Positions 17,134 to 26,320 of a stretch of DNA of 64,000 nt are shown here, in pieces. Source of the DNA: Granulicella sapmiensis (GTDB taxonomy: Bacteria > Acidobacteriota > Terriglobia > Terriglobales > Acidobacteriaceae); contig JAMFSR010000021.1 in the NCBI GenBank assembly GCA_026225395.1, forward strand, positions 288,027 through 352,026. The letters are read 5' to 3'. The translations under genes were made by a program, and so were the position numbers. The notes beneath the pieces are model-generated. The model was not told where the DNA came from, made no database searches, and saw only the letters and a list, made by a program, of their open reading frames with translations. The number at the start of each line of letters is the position of its first letter. Position 1 is the first letter of the stretch.

Positions 17134-18408
17134 ATGCCCTTTCGCGAGATCCTCAAACAAACGCTCGCCGCACTCTGGGAGACCAAACTCCGCAGCTTTC
17201 TCACCATGTTCGGCATCATCTGGGGCATCACCTCTGTCATTCTCCTGGTCGGCCTCGGCATCGGGTTCGGCGTCGACCAAAAGGAGCGCATGAAGAACCT
17301 CGGCACCGACATCGCCATCTGCTTCGGCGGCAAAACCGCCATGCCTTCCGGCGGCTACGCAGCGGGCCGCAACGTCACCCTCAAGATCGACGACGCCATC
17401 GCTATCCAGCAGTTCGCTCCACTCGTCAAATACGTCTCACCTGAGCTCCTCAAGACCGTCAGCGAAGTCAGCCAGTGGAACGCTGCCAGCCGCGCCGTCC
17501 GCGGAGTCTGGCCCGACTACCAGGCCTTCCGCTCGCTCCACGTTGAAACCGGCCGCATCATGACCGAAGCAGACGAAGACAACGGCGCCCGCGTCGTCAT
17601 CCTCGGCAACGACTCCAACCGCCAGCTTTTTCCCGGCAAACCCTCCGTCGGCGAAACCATCACCATCGCCAGCTATCCGTACACCGTAATCGGCGTGATC
17701 GCGGCCAAGAAACAGAACGGCAGCTACGGCTCCGGCCCCGACAACTCCCAGCTCTTCGTTCCACTCTCCGCCATGGAGCGCGACTTCCCTCCTGACGATA
17801 AAGGCGCCCTCCCCACCGACCCGCGTGACCTTCCCGGCGACGTCAACGACATCGTCGTCCAACCCGTCAGTCCGGCGCTTCACGAAGCCGCTCTGCGCCA
17901 GGTCCGCCAGATCCTCGCCGACCGCCATCACTTCGACCCCATCGACCTCGACGCGCTCTGGGTCTGGGACACGCTTGACGGAGCCAAGTTCACCGACCGC
18001 ATCTTCCACGTCATGACCCTCTTCTTCGGCGCGGTCGCCATCCTCACCCTCGCGCTCGGCGGCATCGGCGTCATGAACATCATGCTGGTCGCCGTCTCCG
18101 AGCGCACCCGCGAAATCGGCGTCCGCAAGGCCCTCGGCGCAACCGCTGTCGACATCCGCCGCCAGTTCCTCACCGAGTCCGCCATCATTACCCTTGTCAG
18201 CGGCAGCATCGGTCTGGCTTGCGGCGTCGGCATCTGCCTTCTTTTGCGCCTCCTCCCGCTTCCAGACTTCGTCCCCCACCCCGTCATCTCTACCACTGCC
18301 ATCGTGGCCTCGCTGCTCACCCTCGCCGCTATCACCGTCTTCGCGGGCACCTACCCAGCGCTGCGCGCCGCCAACCTCACACCCATCGAATGCCTCCGCA
18401 CCGAATAG
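17134..18408 (+). CDS. MacB/FtsX-type ABC transporter permease
   Basis: A 424-residue permease. It has an N-terminal TM (about 18-42; TMFGIIWGITSVILLVGLG), a periplasmic MacB-like core domain (about 45-280), and three C-terminal TMs in an FtsX domain beginning near FFGAVAILTLALGGIGVMNI. The cytoplasmic coupling segment VAVSERTREIGVRKALGA is conserved. No ATPase gene is adjacent. The next gene is a paralogue 34 bases away, and the pair may form a heterodimer using an ATPase encoded elsewhere. The substrate (drug, lipid, peptide or signal) is unknown. Confidence 0.87.
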   Translation: MPFREILKQTLAALWETKLRSFLTMFGIIWGITSVILLVGLGIGFGVDQKERMKNLGTDIAICFGGKTAMPSGGYAAGRNVTLKIDDAIAIQQFAPLVKYVSPELLKTVSEVSQWNAASRAVRGVWPDYQAFRSLHVETGRIMTEADEDNGARVVILGNDSNRQLFPGKPSVGETITIASYPYTVIGVIAAKKQNGSYGSGPDNSQLFVPLSAMERDFPPDDKGALPTDPRDLPGDVNDIVVQPVSPALHEAALRQVRQILADRHHFDPIDLDALWVWDTLDGAKFTDRIFHVMTLFFGAVAILTLALGGIGVMNIMLVAVSERTREIGVRKALGATAVDIRRQFLTESAIITLVSGSIGLACGVGICLLLRLLPLPDFVPHPVISTTAIVASLLTLAAITVFAGTYPALRAANLTPIECLRTE

Positions 18409-18442
18409 CTTTCTGGGCCCTGAGCCCTGAACCCTGGACCCT

Positions 18443-19699
18443 ATGAATTTGCGCGAAGCCATCACGCAGTCCCTCCAGTCGCTCAACCGCAACCGTACGC
18501 GTTCGGGCCTCACCATGCTCGGCATCGTCTGGGGACTGGTCACTGTCGTACTGCTGCTCAGCTACGGCCGCAGCGTGGGCGAAGAGGTCTTCCGCGGCTT
18601 CTCCGGCATCGGCAGCAACATCATCATGGCTTACGGAGGACAAACCTCCATGCAGGCCGGAGGCCAACGCTCCGGACAAAAGATAAAGCTGGTGGACGGC
18701 GACGCCGAAGCCGTCCGCGATTCCCTCCCATTCCTCACGGCTGTCTCCCGCGAGTCCGACGACACCTTCAGCATCAAGTACGGCCCCAAGGTCGTCGCCA
18801 TCCAGTCCAAGGCCATCGACCTTTCCTATGGACGCATGCGGAACCTCAACGTCGAACAGGGCCGTTATTTCGAGCCTGCCGACTTCGCCGAACATCGCCA
18901 GGTCATTATCTTCGGCCCCCACGCCGCGCAAAAGCTCTTCAACGGCTACCCGCCCGTGGGCGAAGTTGTACAGGTCGAAGGCCAGCCCTTCACCGTCATC
19001 GGCGTCCTCCGCAATAAAATCCAGGACTCCTCCAACAACGGTCCGGACAACGAAAACGTCTTCGTCCCCTTTGACGTGATGCGCACGCTCCGCCAACAGC
19101 GCGACCCAGGATCGATCGTCTTCCAGCCTTCAACGCCGTCCATGCACCTGCAGGCCATCCAGGCCGTCCGCACGGTGCTCGCGCAGCGCCATCACTTTGA
19201 CCCACGCGATGAAAAAGCCCTGAACACCTGGGACACCATCGAAGGCGCCAAGGACATGATGGCCTTCTCGCTCGCCCTGCAGGTCCTGCTCGGCATCATC
19301 GGCGCTATGACGCTCGCTGTCGGTGGCGTAGGCGTCATGAACATCATGCTGGTCTCGGTTACCGAACGCACCCGCGAAATCGGCGTCATGAAAGCCCTCG
19401 GCGCTCGCCGCCGCGACATCCTCGGTCAGTTCCTTCTCGAAAGCTTCGTCTTGACGTTTCTCGCCGGTATCGCCGGCATGATTATCGCCATCATCGCGAC
19501 GCACCTCGTCCCACCGATGCCGCTCTACTCCGATATCTACAAAACCGCCAACCACGAAGGCGACATCATCCTTCGCGCCTCCGGCAGCACGATGATCTCG
19601 TCGTTCCTCATCCTCGCGCTGGTAGGCATCGTAGCGGGCTTCCTGCCCGCGCTGCGCGCCGCCCGCATGAACCCCGTAGAAGCCCTCCGCCACGAGTAA
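18443..19699 (+). CDS. MacB/FtsX-type ABC transporter permease
   Basis: A 418-residue paralogue of the preceding permease with the same layout: TM near 20-40 (TMLGIVWGLVTVVLLLSYG), a MacB periplasmic domain, and an FtsX domain with LLGIIGAMTLAVGGVGVMNI and VTERTREIGVMKALGA. It keeps VGEVVQVEGQPFTVIGVL in the periplasmic part. It ends 4 bases from the convergent PIN toxin gene with no room for a terminator. It is presumably co-transcribed with the first permease; ATPase partner and substrate are not in the window. Confidence 0.87.
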   Translation: MNLREAITQSLQSLNRNRTRSGLTMLGIVWGLVTVVLLLSYGRSVGEEVFRGFSGIGSNIIMAYGGQTSMQAGGQRSGQKIKLVDGDAEAVRDSLPFLTAVSRESDDTFSIKYGPKVVAIQSKAIDLSYGRMRNLNVEQGRYFEPADFAEHRQVIIFGPHAAQKLFNGYPPVGEVVQVEGQPFTVIGVLRNKIQDSSNNGPDNENVFVPFDVMRTLRQQRDPGSIVFQPSTPSMHLQAIQAVRTVLAQRHHFDPRDEKALNTWDTIEGAKDMMAFSLALQVLLGIIGAMTLAVGGVGVMNIMLVSVTERTREIGVMKALGARRRDILGQFLLESFVLTFLAGIAGMIIAIIATHLVPPMPLYSDIYKTANHEGDIILRASGSTMISSFLILALVGIVAGFLPALRAARMNPVEALRHE

Positions 19700-19703
19700 G
19701 ACG

Positions 19704-20147
19704 TTAGATATCTGCCGGATGAAGAACTGTGATTTCCCTGTACCGAGTGAAATCGTTGCGGTCGAAAGTAAGAATCTCTTCCACTCCGTTTGCAATCATC
19801 AATGCCGCAAGCCGTGCATCGTGGACTTGCACCCCGCGCACACGGTAGCGAACAAGTAAATCCTTCAGAATTTGTCCCATTCTTTCCAGTTCAGGCAGGA
19901 ACTCAAACTGGCTTTCGATCATTTCAAGCCGGAGATTCGCTTGCTCAATCGACAGCCCCAATCCACCAGGCAAATCTCTAGTACATACGTTCCAAAACTC
20001 AGCTAAGTTCTGAGACGTATAGACAAAAACCACACCTTGGCTTCCCAGTAACTCAATCGAGCGATCCGCATCCCTGCGTTCCAGACTGATCGGGTTCGTT
20101 AGGTGGATCAGAACGTTAGAATCCACCAACACTCGTCGCTCACCCAT
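19704..20147 (-). CDS. PIN-domain ribonuclease toxin (VapC-like)
   Basis: A 147-residue PIN domain. Acidic active-site residues are visible: Asp in VDSNVLIHL (8), Glu in NLAEFWNV, Asp in VHDARLAAL and Asp in ILTFDRNDF. VapC-type toxins cleave RNA, often tRNA or rRNA, when released from their antitoxin. The start ATG overlaps the stop of the antitoxin gene by one base (TAATG), the usual coupled arrangement. The target is unknown. Confidence 0.88.
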   Translation of the reverse strand: MGERRVLVDSNVLIHLTNPISLERRDADRSIELLGSQGVVFVYTSQNLAEFWNVCTRDLPGGLGLSIEQANLRLEMIESQFEFLPELERMGQILKDLLVRYRVRGVQVHDARLAALMIANGVEEILTFDRNDFTRYREITVLHPADI

Positions 20148-20410
20148 TAGGGATGATCACCATAGATAAACTCTCGCGTAATCTCCTGCGTCTTCATCAA
20201 CGGATCGACGGGCCCGTGATAAGCCATCGCATCGAGAAACTCCCGGGTTGTCAGCTGGCGTTGACGACTCGCCACTCGAATTCTCGATTGCGCCTTTTCT
20301 AACAGCGCTTCACGAACATACTCGTCGACCGAGATGCCACGTTCAGCTGCTGCAACGGTCACTTGAGACTCAAGAGCAGGATCATTTTCCAGTTTAATCG
20401 TCATCGCCAC
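20147..20410 (-). CDS. Ribbon-helix-helix antitoxin paired with PIN toxin
   Basis: An 87-residue protein with an N-terminal ribbon-helix-helix-like segment (MTIKLENDPALE, then a helix through VDEYVREALLEKA). The C-terminal tail, with REFLDAMAYHGPVD and ITREFIYGD, is the kind of segment that wraps a PIN toxin. It is translationally coupled to the toxin by a one-base overlap. It should bind and neutralize the toxin and repress the shared promoter. Confidence 0.8.
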   Translation of the reverse strand: MAMTIKLENDPALESQVTVAAAERGISVDEYVREALLEKAQSRIRVASRQRQLTTREFLDAMAYHGPVDPLMKTQEITREFIYGDHP

Positions 20411-20434
20411 ACCTCAATCACAGTCTAACCCCGC

Positions 20435-22768
20435 TCACTTCCCCCCGTAAATCGCCCGATACATCTCCCTATTCCGCATAATGCTCTGCACATACTCCCG
20501 CGTCTCCGTAAACGGAATCGACTCCACCCACTCCGGCACATCCTTGTAGTCGTTCGTCGCCATCCACTGATGGACCGGCACGCCACCCGCGTTATACGCA
20601 GCCAGCGCATACTCCACCGTCCCACCGTAATGGTCAATCGTCTCTTTCAAGTCCGCCGTCCCAAGCTCAACATTTATCGTTGGGTTCAGCAGATCGTTGG
20701 TGGAAAAATGCTTCTCGCCATGCTTCTTCGCGTACATCTTTCCCGTCGAAGGCAACAGCTGCATCAACCCCCAGGCGTTCTTATTACTCGCCGCATTCGG
20801 ATTAAACTCCGATTCCTGCCGGATCAACGACGCCGTCAAGTAAGGATCAAGTCCGTTCGCTTCCGAGTCGCTCTTGATCTGCGCCCAGTACGGCAACGGA
20901 AACTCGAGATGCCAATACACTTGCGGCACATCCTGCATCGGCAGTGAGAAGAACGGCAGCCCACTATGTTTCATCGCCTGCAGCGCCCGCGTGTCCTCGC
21001 CAAAGCTCTCATAGATCTCCGCCTCAGCCAGTACACCCCACGAGGCCGAAGTCGAGCTCAACTGGATCTCCGGCCGTATGTACTCGTTCAGTCCGGCATT
21101 CGCCAGCAATCGCGCTTTGATTAAATGCGGATCATTCTCCGGCAGCGCATCGGTTAGATGCGGATCGTTCACATCCCGCACTGAAGCCAGCGCCGGTGCC
21201 GCATCCACCGCCGCCTGGTTACCCAGCACTGTAAGCCTTCCCCGAGCCAGAATCGCATAGTAGCTGTTCACATAGGCTACGTTCAGTGCCTTGTAGTAAT
21301 TCACCGCCTGCCCAAGGTTGTGTTCCACGTCCTCATACAAACGACCGCGCCAGTACAGCGCTCCAGGAATCTCTACACCCGCGGGGTAGTTCATGATCTG
21401 CTCATCCATCAACTTCGCAGCTTCCGGATAACGCCGCGTCCGGTAGTTCAGCCACGCCGCATGCCAGTGCGCACTCGGCGCATACACGCTGTGCGGAAAG
21501 CTCTCCACCAACTGCGTGTACTGCTCGATCGCATGTCCCTGGTCGCGCTTCACCAGATACATGTTGCCGCCCGAGTACAACGCTTCCTCCAGCCATCGGC
21601 TATGCGGATACTTCTCCAGCATCTCCTGCACCAGGTCATCATGCACATCCGGCTTGCCTTCGTTCCGCGCCAGCTCCGACTCCAGATACATCTTCAGCGC
21701 CGCACTGTCATCACCCGTCACCGGCAGATGCTCCACATCGCCGCGACTCAGCTTCTTCAGCTTCAAATCGCATACCGCCGCATAGATCTCCAACGCATCT
21801 CGATCCGCCGGCATCAGCTCGGCTTCATCCTTCTGCAGCGCACGATACTCCCCCTGCGCAATCTCATAGTGCTTCGCATTGAACATCGCATCCGCATGCT
21901 GCTTGCGCTCGCCCACCGTCAACGGCACATTCATCGTCGCCAGCTGTTTCTTCGCTCCATCGGCCTCACTGCTCAGCGGATCACCCACATAAATCCCGCG
22001 GTACAGCGTCGCCGCCGCCTGCACATTCCCACTAGCCTGGTATGCCTTGCCCAACGTAAACCGGAAGTCCGTATGCCCACCCGCCAGCCCCGATTGCAGC
22101 GGCTGCAACAACCTCACCGCACTTCCCGAATCTCCCGCAGCCAGATAAGCATTCGCCAGCAGGATCGGCGCCGTCGGCGCAAACAGGCTTCCAGGATGCC
22201 GATCCGCAAAGCGATCCAGCAATCCATAAGCATCCGTCGCGCGACCACCCTGCACCGCCGCCTGCGCTCCTAAGTAGTCCGCATAGTCCGCCAACGACTG
22301 CCCATGCTGGCTCGCCTGCCGGAACACACTCTCAGCCTCACCAAACCGCCGGTCCAGCGCATACGCATGTCCCAGCGCCAACTCCGCCGCCGCGGCAGCC
22401 TCACCCGGATGCGACGCCGCATAAGCCAGCACGCCGTTATAAGCCGCCGCACTCCGCGTCGCGATCAACTGCTGCGCCATCGGCCGCAGCTGCGACGAAG
22501 CCGTAAACGCCAGCGTCAGCCGCCGGCTCTCCGGCGTCTCCTTCAGAACCAACCGCACCGGCGCACCACGCCGCCCGGCAGCCGCCTTCCCTTTCGCCGT
22601 CCCACGCGAGGAAACGGTATGCCCCGCAGCATGGCCCGCAACCGAATGCGCCGGCTTTTTCGCCGCAACGGCACCCGCGGTCTTCTTCTTATGACTCACC
22701 GGCGCCGTCTGCGCAAACGCCTGCGCCGCCAGTAACCCCACCCCGACAATCCTGATACCCCAGCCCAT
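20435..22768 (-). CDS. Secreted lytic transglycosylase with TPR-like superhelix (Slt70-like)
   Basis: A 777-residue peptidoglycan lytic transglycosylase. A signal peptide (about 1-19, ending AFAQ) is followed by a Lys/Ala/Gly-rich low-complexity segment (about 25-75). A long helical TPR-like region (about 85-600) comes next, then the SLT catalytic domain (about 620-777). The catalytic Glu is in LIRQESEFNPNAAS, with GLMQLLPST and ALAAYNAGG as the conserved following motifs. It would cut the glycan between MurNAc and GlcNAc to give 1,6-anhydro ends. The basic linker might bind the wall, but that is speculation. Confidence 0.9.
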   Translation of the reverse strand: MGWGIRIVGVGLLAAQAFAQTAPVSHKKKTAGAVAAKKPAHSVAGHAAGHTVSSRGTAKGKAAAGRRGAPVRLVLKETPESRRLTLAFTASSQLRPMAQQLIATRSAAAYNGVLAYAASHPGEAAAAAELALGHAYALDRRFGEAESVFRQASQHGQSLADYADYLGAQAAVQGGRATDAYGLLDRFADRHPGSLFAPTAPILLANAYLAAGDSGSAVRLLQPLQSGLAGGHTDFRFTLGKAYQASGNVQAAATLYRGIYVGDPLSSEADGAKKQLATMNVPLTVGERKQHADAMFNAKHYEIAQGEYRALQKDEAELMPADRDALEIYAAVCDLKLKKLSRGDVEHLPVTGDDSAALKMYLESELARNEGKPDVHDDLVQEMLEKYPHSRWLEEALYSGGNMYLVKRDQGHAIEQYTQLVESFPHSVYAPSAHWHAAWLNYRTRRYPEAAKLMDEQIMNYPAGVEIPGALYWRGRLYEDVEHNLGQAVNYYKALNVAYVNSYYAILARGRLTVLGNQAAVDAAPALASVRDVNDPHLTDALPENDPHLIKARLLANAGLNEYIRPEIQLSSTSASWGVLAEAEIYESFGEDTRALQAMKHSGLPFFSLPMQDVPQVYWHLEFPLPYWAQIKSDSEANGLDPYLTASLIRQESEFNPNAASNKNAWGLMQLLPSTGKMYAKKHGEKHFSTNDLLNPTINVELGTADLKETIDHYGGTVEYALAAYNAGGVPVHQWMATNDYKDVPEWVESIPFTETREYVQSIMRNREMYRAIYGGK

Positions 22769-23145
22769 GCTTCTCGCCTACCTTCTCATCTCTGACTCTA
22801 AGACGCATTCCCGCGTCGCACCTGTGGAACCCCTCACCAGCGCGAACCACCACAGGTAACTCCAACCCTCAAACCTCATCCCCCGCTTTTTTCCTCAAAC
22901 CTCTACAGACACCTCTTGACACACCCCTTAGAATGGAAACAGCAGACAAAACATCCTCGCCCGGCCATCAGCCGGGCTTCGCATTTAACGCACTTTCCAA
23001 CCATCCTCCCATTTCCTCAAGTCCAGCCCTAAGTCCTTATCCCTGCGAACTTTGAGCCAAAAAGACCCAGGGGGAGGGTGCCAAACCCAAAACCAGCCTC
23101 ACTACCCTGAGCCATCCGCTCTTGTACACTTAGGATCAGCAAGTT
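22769..23145. other. divergent intergenic region between lytic transglycosylase and sigma factor
   Basis: No convincing gene here. The region holds an 8-base inverted repeat, ACCTGTGG (22820-22827) and CCACAGGT (22850-22857). It also holds a tight 7-bp stem, GCCCGGC/GCCGGGC, with a 5-base loop (22959-22977), followed by a weak T-rich run. A terminator-like stem between outward-facing genes could mark a short leader or attenuated transcript ahead of the sigma gene; the evidence is thin. Confidence 0.4.
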
Positions 23146-23820
23146 ATGGCAAGCCTTACTCCATCGACGGAACCGAAACTCACCGATCTGGTCCCGGATC
23201 TCCCGCCCGACGTACTCGCCGAGCCACCTCACCCCGACGTCGAGCTCGTCGCCCGCGCCAAGGCCGGGGACACCGCCGCCTTCGAGCAGCTCATCCGCCA
23301 GTACGAGCGCCAGATCTTCCGCACCGCCCAGCACATCACCCAAAACCGCGAAGACGCCGAAGACATCACCCAGGACGTCTTCTTCAAAGCCTTCCAGAAA
23401 CTCGATCAATTCCAGGGAAACTCCAAGTTTTCCACATGGCTGGTTCGGATCGCGGTCAATGAGAGCCTCATGCGGCTGCGCAAGCGCAAAACCTCGAAAA
23501 CCGTTTCCATGGACCAGGACGTCCAAACCGACGAGGGCTCTATCCCCCGTGATTTCGCCGAATGGCGCCCAAATCCGGAGCAAAATTACAATCAGGCAGA
23601 GCTCGCGGAGATTCTCCGCAAAACAATCGCGGGTTTACCCCCAGGATTCCGAACCGTTTTCACACTTCGTGACATCGAAAACTTGTCGACGGAAGAAACG
23701 GCAGAAGCGCTCGGGCTGAGCGTTCCCGCTGTCAAATCCAGACTGTTGCGCGCGCGCCTGCAACTTCGCGAGCGTCTCAGTCGCTACTTCGGCAAAGGCA
23801 AGGAACCAGTAAAGGCTTAG
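23146..23820 (+). CDS. ECF RNA polymerase sigma factor (RpoE-like)
   Basis: A 224-residue extracytoplasmic-function sigma factor. Region 2 (about 40-115) shows FEQLIRQYERQIF, REDAEDITQDVFFKAF and FSTWLVRIAVNESL. Region 4 (about 160-215) shows GLPPGFRTVFTLRDIENLST and VPAVKSRLLRARLQLRERL. The first 30 residues are a proline-rich extension. A zinc-type anti-sigma gene follows 91 bases downstream. The pair probably responds to envelope or redox stress; the regulon cannot be inferred. Confidence 0.92.
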   Translation: MASLTPSTEPKLTDLVPDLPPDVLAEPPHPDVELVARAKAGDTAAFEQLIRQYERQIFRTAQHITQNREDAEDITQDVFFKAFQKLDQFQGNSKFSTWLVRIAVNESLMRLRKRKTSKTVSMDQDVQTDEGSIPRDFAEWRPNPEQNYNQAELAEILRKTIAGLPPGFRTVFTLRDIENLSTEETAEALGLSVPAVKSRLLRARLQLRERLSRYFGKGKEPVKA

Positions 23821-23911
23821 CAGGAACGTAATCGTCCTTTTCGTGGCGAGAACGACATTGACGATTAATACGGGTCACAAGTACTGTGACATGCGTGAGT
23901 GAGGGCTCCAA

Positions 23912-24190
23912 GTGAACTGCACAGATTTTCTGGCGAAACTAACCGATTACTTCGATGGCGAGATCGAGCCCGAGCTCCTTGCCGAAGTGAAAGAACACCT
24001 CGGAACGTGCAGCCACTGCGACGTTGTCGTGAACACCACCCGCAAGACCATCGACGTCTACCGCGGCCACCAGCCCTACGAGTTCCCCGACGAACTCTCC
24101 GACCGCCTCCGCAAGGCCATCATGGACCGCTGTGTAAAGTCCGGTGTCTACCCGGAAGTCGAAAAGTCCGCGGATCCACAGCCGCGCTAA
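23912..24190 (+). CDS. Zinc-finger anti-sigma factor (ZAS type)
   Basis: A 92-residue soluble protein whose His-x3-Cys-x2-Cys motif, HLGTCSHC (about 31-38), is the hallmark of zinc anti-sigma domains. An N-terminal Cys (MNCTDF) is also present. There is no membrane segment, so it would act in the cytoplasm, possibly as a redox sensor like RsrA. The C-terminal half is a charged helix. Its place after the ECF sigma gene supports the partnership. A terminator follows at 24214. Confidence 0.87.
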   Translation: MNCTDFLAKLTDYFDGEIEPELLAEVKEHLGTCSHCDVVVNTTRKTIDVYRGHQPYEFPDELSDRLRKAIMDRCVKSGVYPEVEKSADPQPR

Positions 24191-24213
24191 CTCTCCCGAA
24201 CTAGCACCAAGTA

Positions 24214-24239
24214 AAGAGGCGACCCTAAGGTCGCCTCTT
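24214..24239. terminator. terminator after anti-sigma gene, possibly bidirectional
   Basis: A perfect 11-bp stem, AAGAGGCGACC/GGTCGCCTCTT, with a 4-base loop and then CTGTT on the plus strand. It lies between the convergent anti-sigma gene and the minus-strand secreted protein gene. Confidence 0.75.
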
Positions 24240-24258
24240 CTGTTCCCTGTTTGCTGCT

Positions 24259-25275
24259 TTACTTAACTACCGACTGAAACAGCGGCGAACCCAGCAGACT
24301 TGCGAACTGGCTATCAGAGGAAGAGTAACCCACGCTCAACACGCCGGAGTTGGAGTCGATCGTCGTCTCGTCCATCGCAGACTTCTCGATCGGCGAACCC
24401 GAGCTCTTCTTCATCATCTCCACGCCCTTCATCAGCGTTGCCGCCATTGATGCAGTCATCGTGTCGGACATATCCACGCTCATCTGGAACTTCACGCCAT
24501 TGGCAAAGTCCATCGTGTACTTCGCATCCTTCATGCGGGTTTTCACAGTGTCATAGTCGGCCAGCTGCGAAGCATCGCCCAGAACGCTCTTCATCATCGT
24601 CTGCGTTCCATGCTGGTCCAGCAGGCTCCAAACCGCCTTAGAGTCCACCGAGACCATCGAGTTCATCATGTCGCTGTTCTGCAGGAAGTTCGGAATCAGT
24701 CCGTCGCGGGCGTCCAGCGCATTTCGCACCGCTTCCTTATCGCCAAATACCATCGTCGTCTGATTCAGGAACGCCACACTCATCCCAGCCGAACCCATCG
24801 GGTAAACATCGTTGTTCCGAATCTTCACCGGCTTGACTTTGTCCTTGGCAAACTTCGCCAGAATCGACGCGGTCTGAAACTGGCCCTGCGCCACGCCGAT
24901 AATCCGCGTCCCGGCACCGGACGGAGCTGCCGCCGTACTCTTCGCCGCCGACGTTCCACCATCAGCCGCAGTCGAAGGCGCCTTGTACGCCGCGAACGCC
25001 AGCGTCTCGACATCCTGATCCACCTGCAACCCGGAGGTCTTCAGCGCCGTCTCCAGCCGCTTCAACTCCGGCGGAAGCACACGGTCCTTCAGCTGCATCG
25101 CGGCCGGCGAGTTCTGCATCGCCTTGTAGTCGACCACAATGATCTGCTGCACATCCTTCGGAATCGACGACCGAGCATCGCCGCTCAACTGCGAAGCCTG
25201 CATCATCGCCGGGGCCATCGCCATCGCGGCCACCGCGACCAACATCGTTCCGCTCTTACAGTTCTTCAAAATCAT
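24259..25275 (-). CDS. Hypothetical secreted protein
   Basis: A 338-residue protein not matched to a characterized family. It has a likely signal sequence (about 1-27, LVAVAAMAMAPAMMQAS), an alanine/threonine/serine-rich segment (about 100-120) and otherwise a mixed alpha/beta sequence that reads like a duplicated globular protein. It contains IIVVDYKAMQNSP and TTMVFGDKEAVRNAL, phrases similar to those in Acidobacteriota hypothetical proteins. The ATG at 25275 is preferred over one five codons upstream because TTTGGAG lies at normal spacing from it. It is convergent with the anti-sigma gene. Function unknown. Confidence 0.7.
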   Translation of the reverse strand: MILKNCKSGTMLVAVAAMAMAPAMMQASQLSGDARSSIPKDVQQIIVVDYKAMQNSPAAMQLKDRVLPPELKRLETALKTSGLQVDQDVETLAFAAYKAPSTAADGGTSAAKSTAAAPSGAGTRIIGVAQGQFQTASILAKFAKDKVKPVKIRNNDVYPMGSAGMSVAFLNQTTMVFGDKEAVRNALDARDGLIPNFLQNSDMMNSMVSVDSKAVWSLLDQHGTQTMMKSVLGDASQLADYDTVKTRMKDAKYTMDFANGVKFQMSVDMSDTMTASMAATLMKGVEMMKKSSGSPIEKSAMDETTIDSNSGVLSVGYSSSDSQFASLLGSPLFQSVVK

Positions 25276-25368
25276 CACTTTGCACTCCAAAAAGGCACGC
25301 TCAGCGCACCCTTCTCATTCTTCCTTGAAATAACAGCCACGGCAAGCGGATTTCTCCCGAAACCCTGT

Positions 25369-26283
25369 CTACGGCCAGTCCAGCGGATGCCGCAACCGCC
25401 GCTCCAGAACCTTCCGTTCCGGATCAAAATCAATGGTTTGACGTACCCAGTCGGCATTTGGCTCATAGGCTTCTTCGGGAATTAATCCAATGACCTCACC
25501 CTCAGCGATCGCTGCCCCGTGACGCTCGGCCATTTCAGCCACCGTCGCATGCACCCTGGTCATCGGAGTGCGATGGAAGTCCGTGATATTCATGCTCACC
25601 TGAGCCCGTCCATTGGCCAGCACGCCCATAGCCTTCACTCCCAGCAAACCGCCGCTCGAAGCCCGAATCTCCTTCGCAATCGCCCTCGCCAGGCTCACAT
25701 CTCCTTCCTGCAGGTAGATGTTGTATGCAATCAGGAACTTACGAGCCCCGACAGCGCTCGCTCCAGCCGTCTGATGTAGTTCCGGCCCGCCCACATCCGG
25801 ACGCCGTGTCGTATCCTTCACCGCATCCCGCAGCAACCCCTCAAACTGCCCGCGCCGAACATCTTCCAGGTTCACCCGGTCCGGTCGTGCCGCAGCCGCC
25901 TCATAGAAGTACACCGGAACCCCAAACCGCCGCCAGATCGCCATCCCTGCCTGCCGTGCCAGCATCACGCACTGCACCAGCGACACGCCCGAGACTGGCA
26001 CAAACGGAATCACATCCGCCGCCCCAATCCTCGGATGCACCCCTGTCTGCTTTGTCAGGTCAATCAGCTGTGCTGCCACTCCTGCCCCCCGCACCGCCGC
26101 TTCCACCACGGCTTCGGGCTCACCAGCAATGGTCACCACCGAGCGGTTGTGATCGGAATCGCGCGAGTAGTCGAGCAGATGCACGCCGTCCACGCGCATC
26201 GCCCGCACGATCGCTTCAACCTTCCCCGCGTCCATCCCCTCCGAAAAGTTCGGAACGCACTCGATAATCTGCCCTTCGGCCAT
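25369..26283 (-). CDS. ftcD: Glutamate formimidoyltransferase (FtcD N-terminal type)
   Basis: A 304-residue formiminotransferase of the kind that transfers a formimino group between formiminoglutamate and tetrahydrofolate in histidine breakdown. It begins IIECVPNFSEGMD, with DHNRSVVTIAGEP and GVHPRIGAADVIPFVPV, all typical of the FTCD N-terminal and C-terminal subdomains. GVLANGRAQVSMNITDF is in the substrate region. The cyclodeaminase domain is absent, as in many stand-alone bacterial forms. No other histidine-utilization gene is nearby, so pathway placement rests on the family. Confidence 0.9.
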   Translation of the reverse strand: MAEGQIIECVPNFSEGMDAGKVEAIVRAMRVDGVHLLDYSRDSDHNRSVVTIAGEPEAVVEAAVRGAGVAAQLIDLTKQTGVHPRIGAADVIPFVPVSGVSLVQCVMLARQAGMAIWRRFGVPVYFYEAAAARPDRVNLEDVRRGQFEGLLRDAVKDTTRRPDVGGPELHQTAGASAVGARKFLIAYNIYLQEGDVSLARAIAKEIRASSGGLLGVKAMGVLANGRAQVSMNITDFHRTPMTRVHATVAEMAERHGAAIAEGEVIGLIPEEAYEPNADWVRQTIDFDPERKVLERRLRHPLDWP

Positions 26284-26320
26284 CTACTCCCTATTCCCTA
26301 CTGCCTATTCCCTGTCTTTC

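Noticed and set aside
22916..22937. TTGACA followed by TAGAAT as a sigma-70 promoter
   Set aside because: Spacing is only about 8 bases, too short to be a promoter pair.
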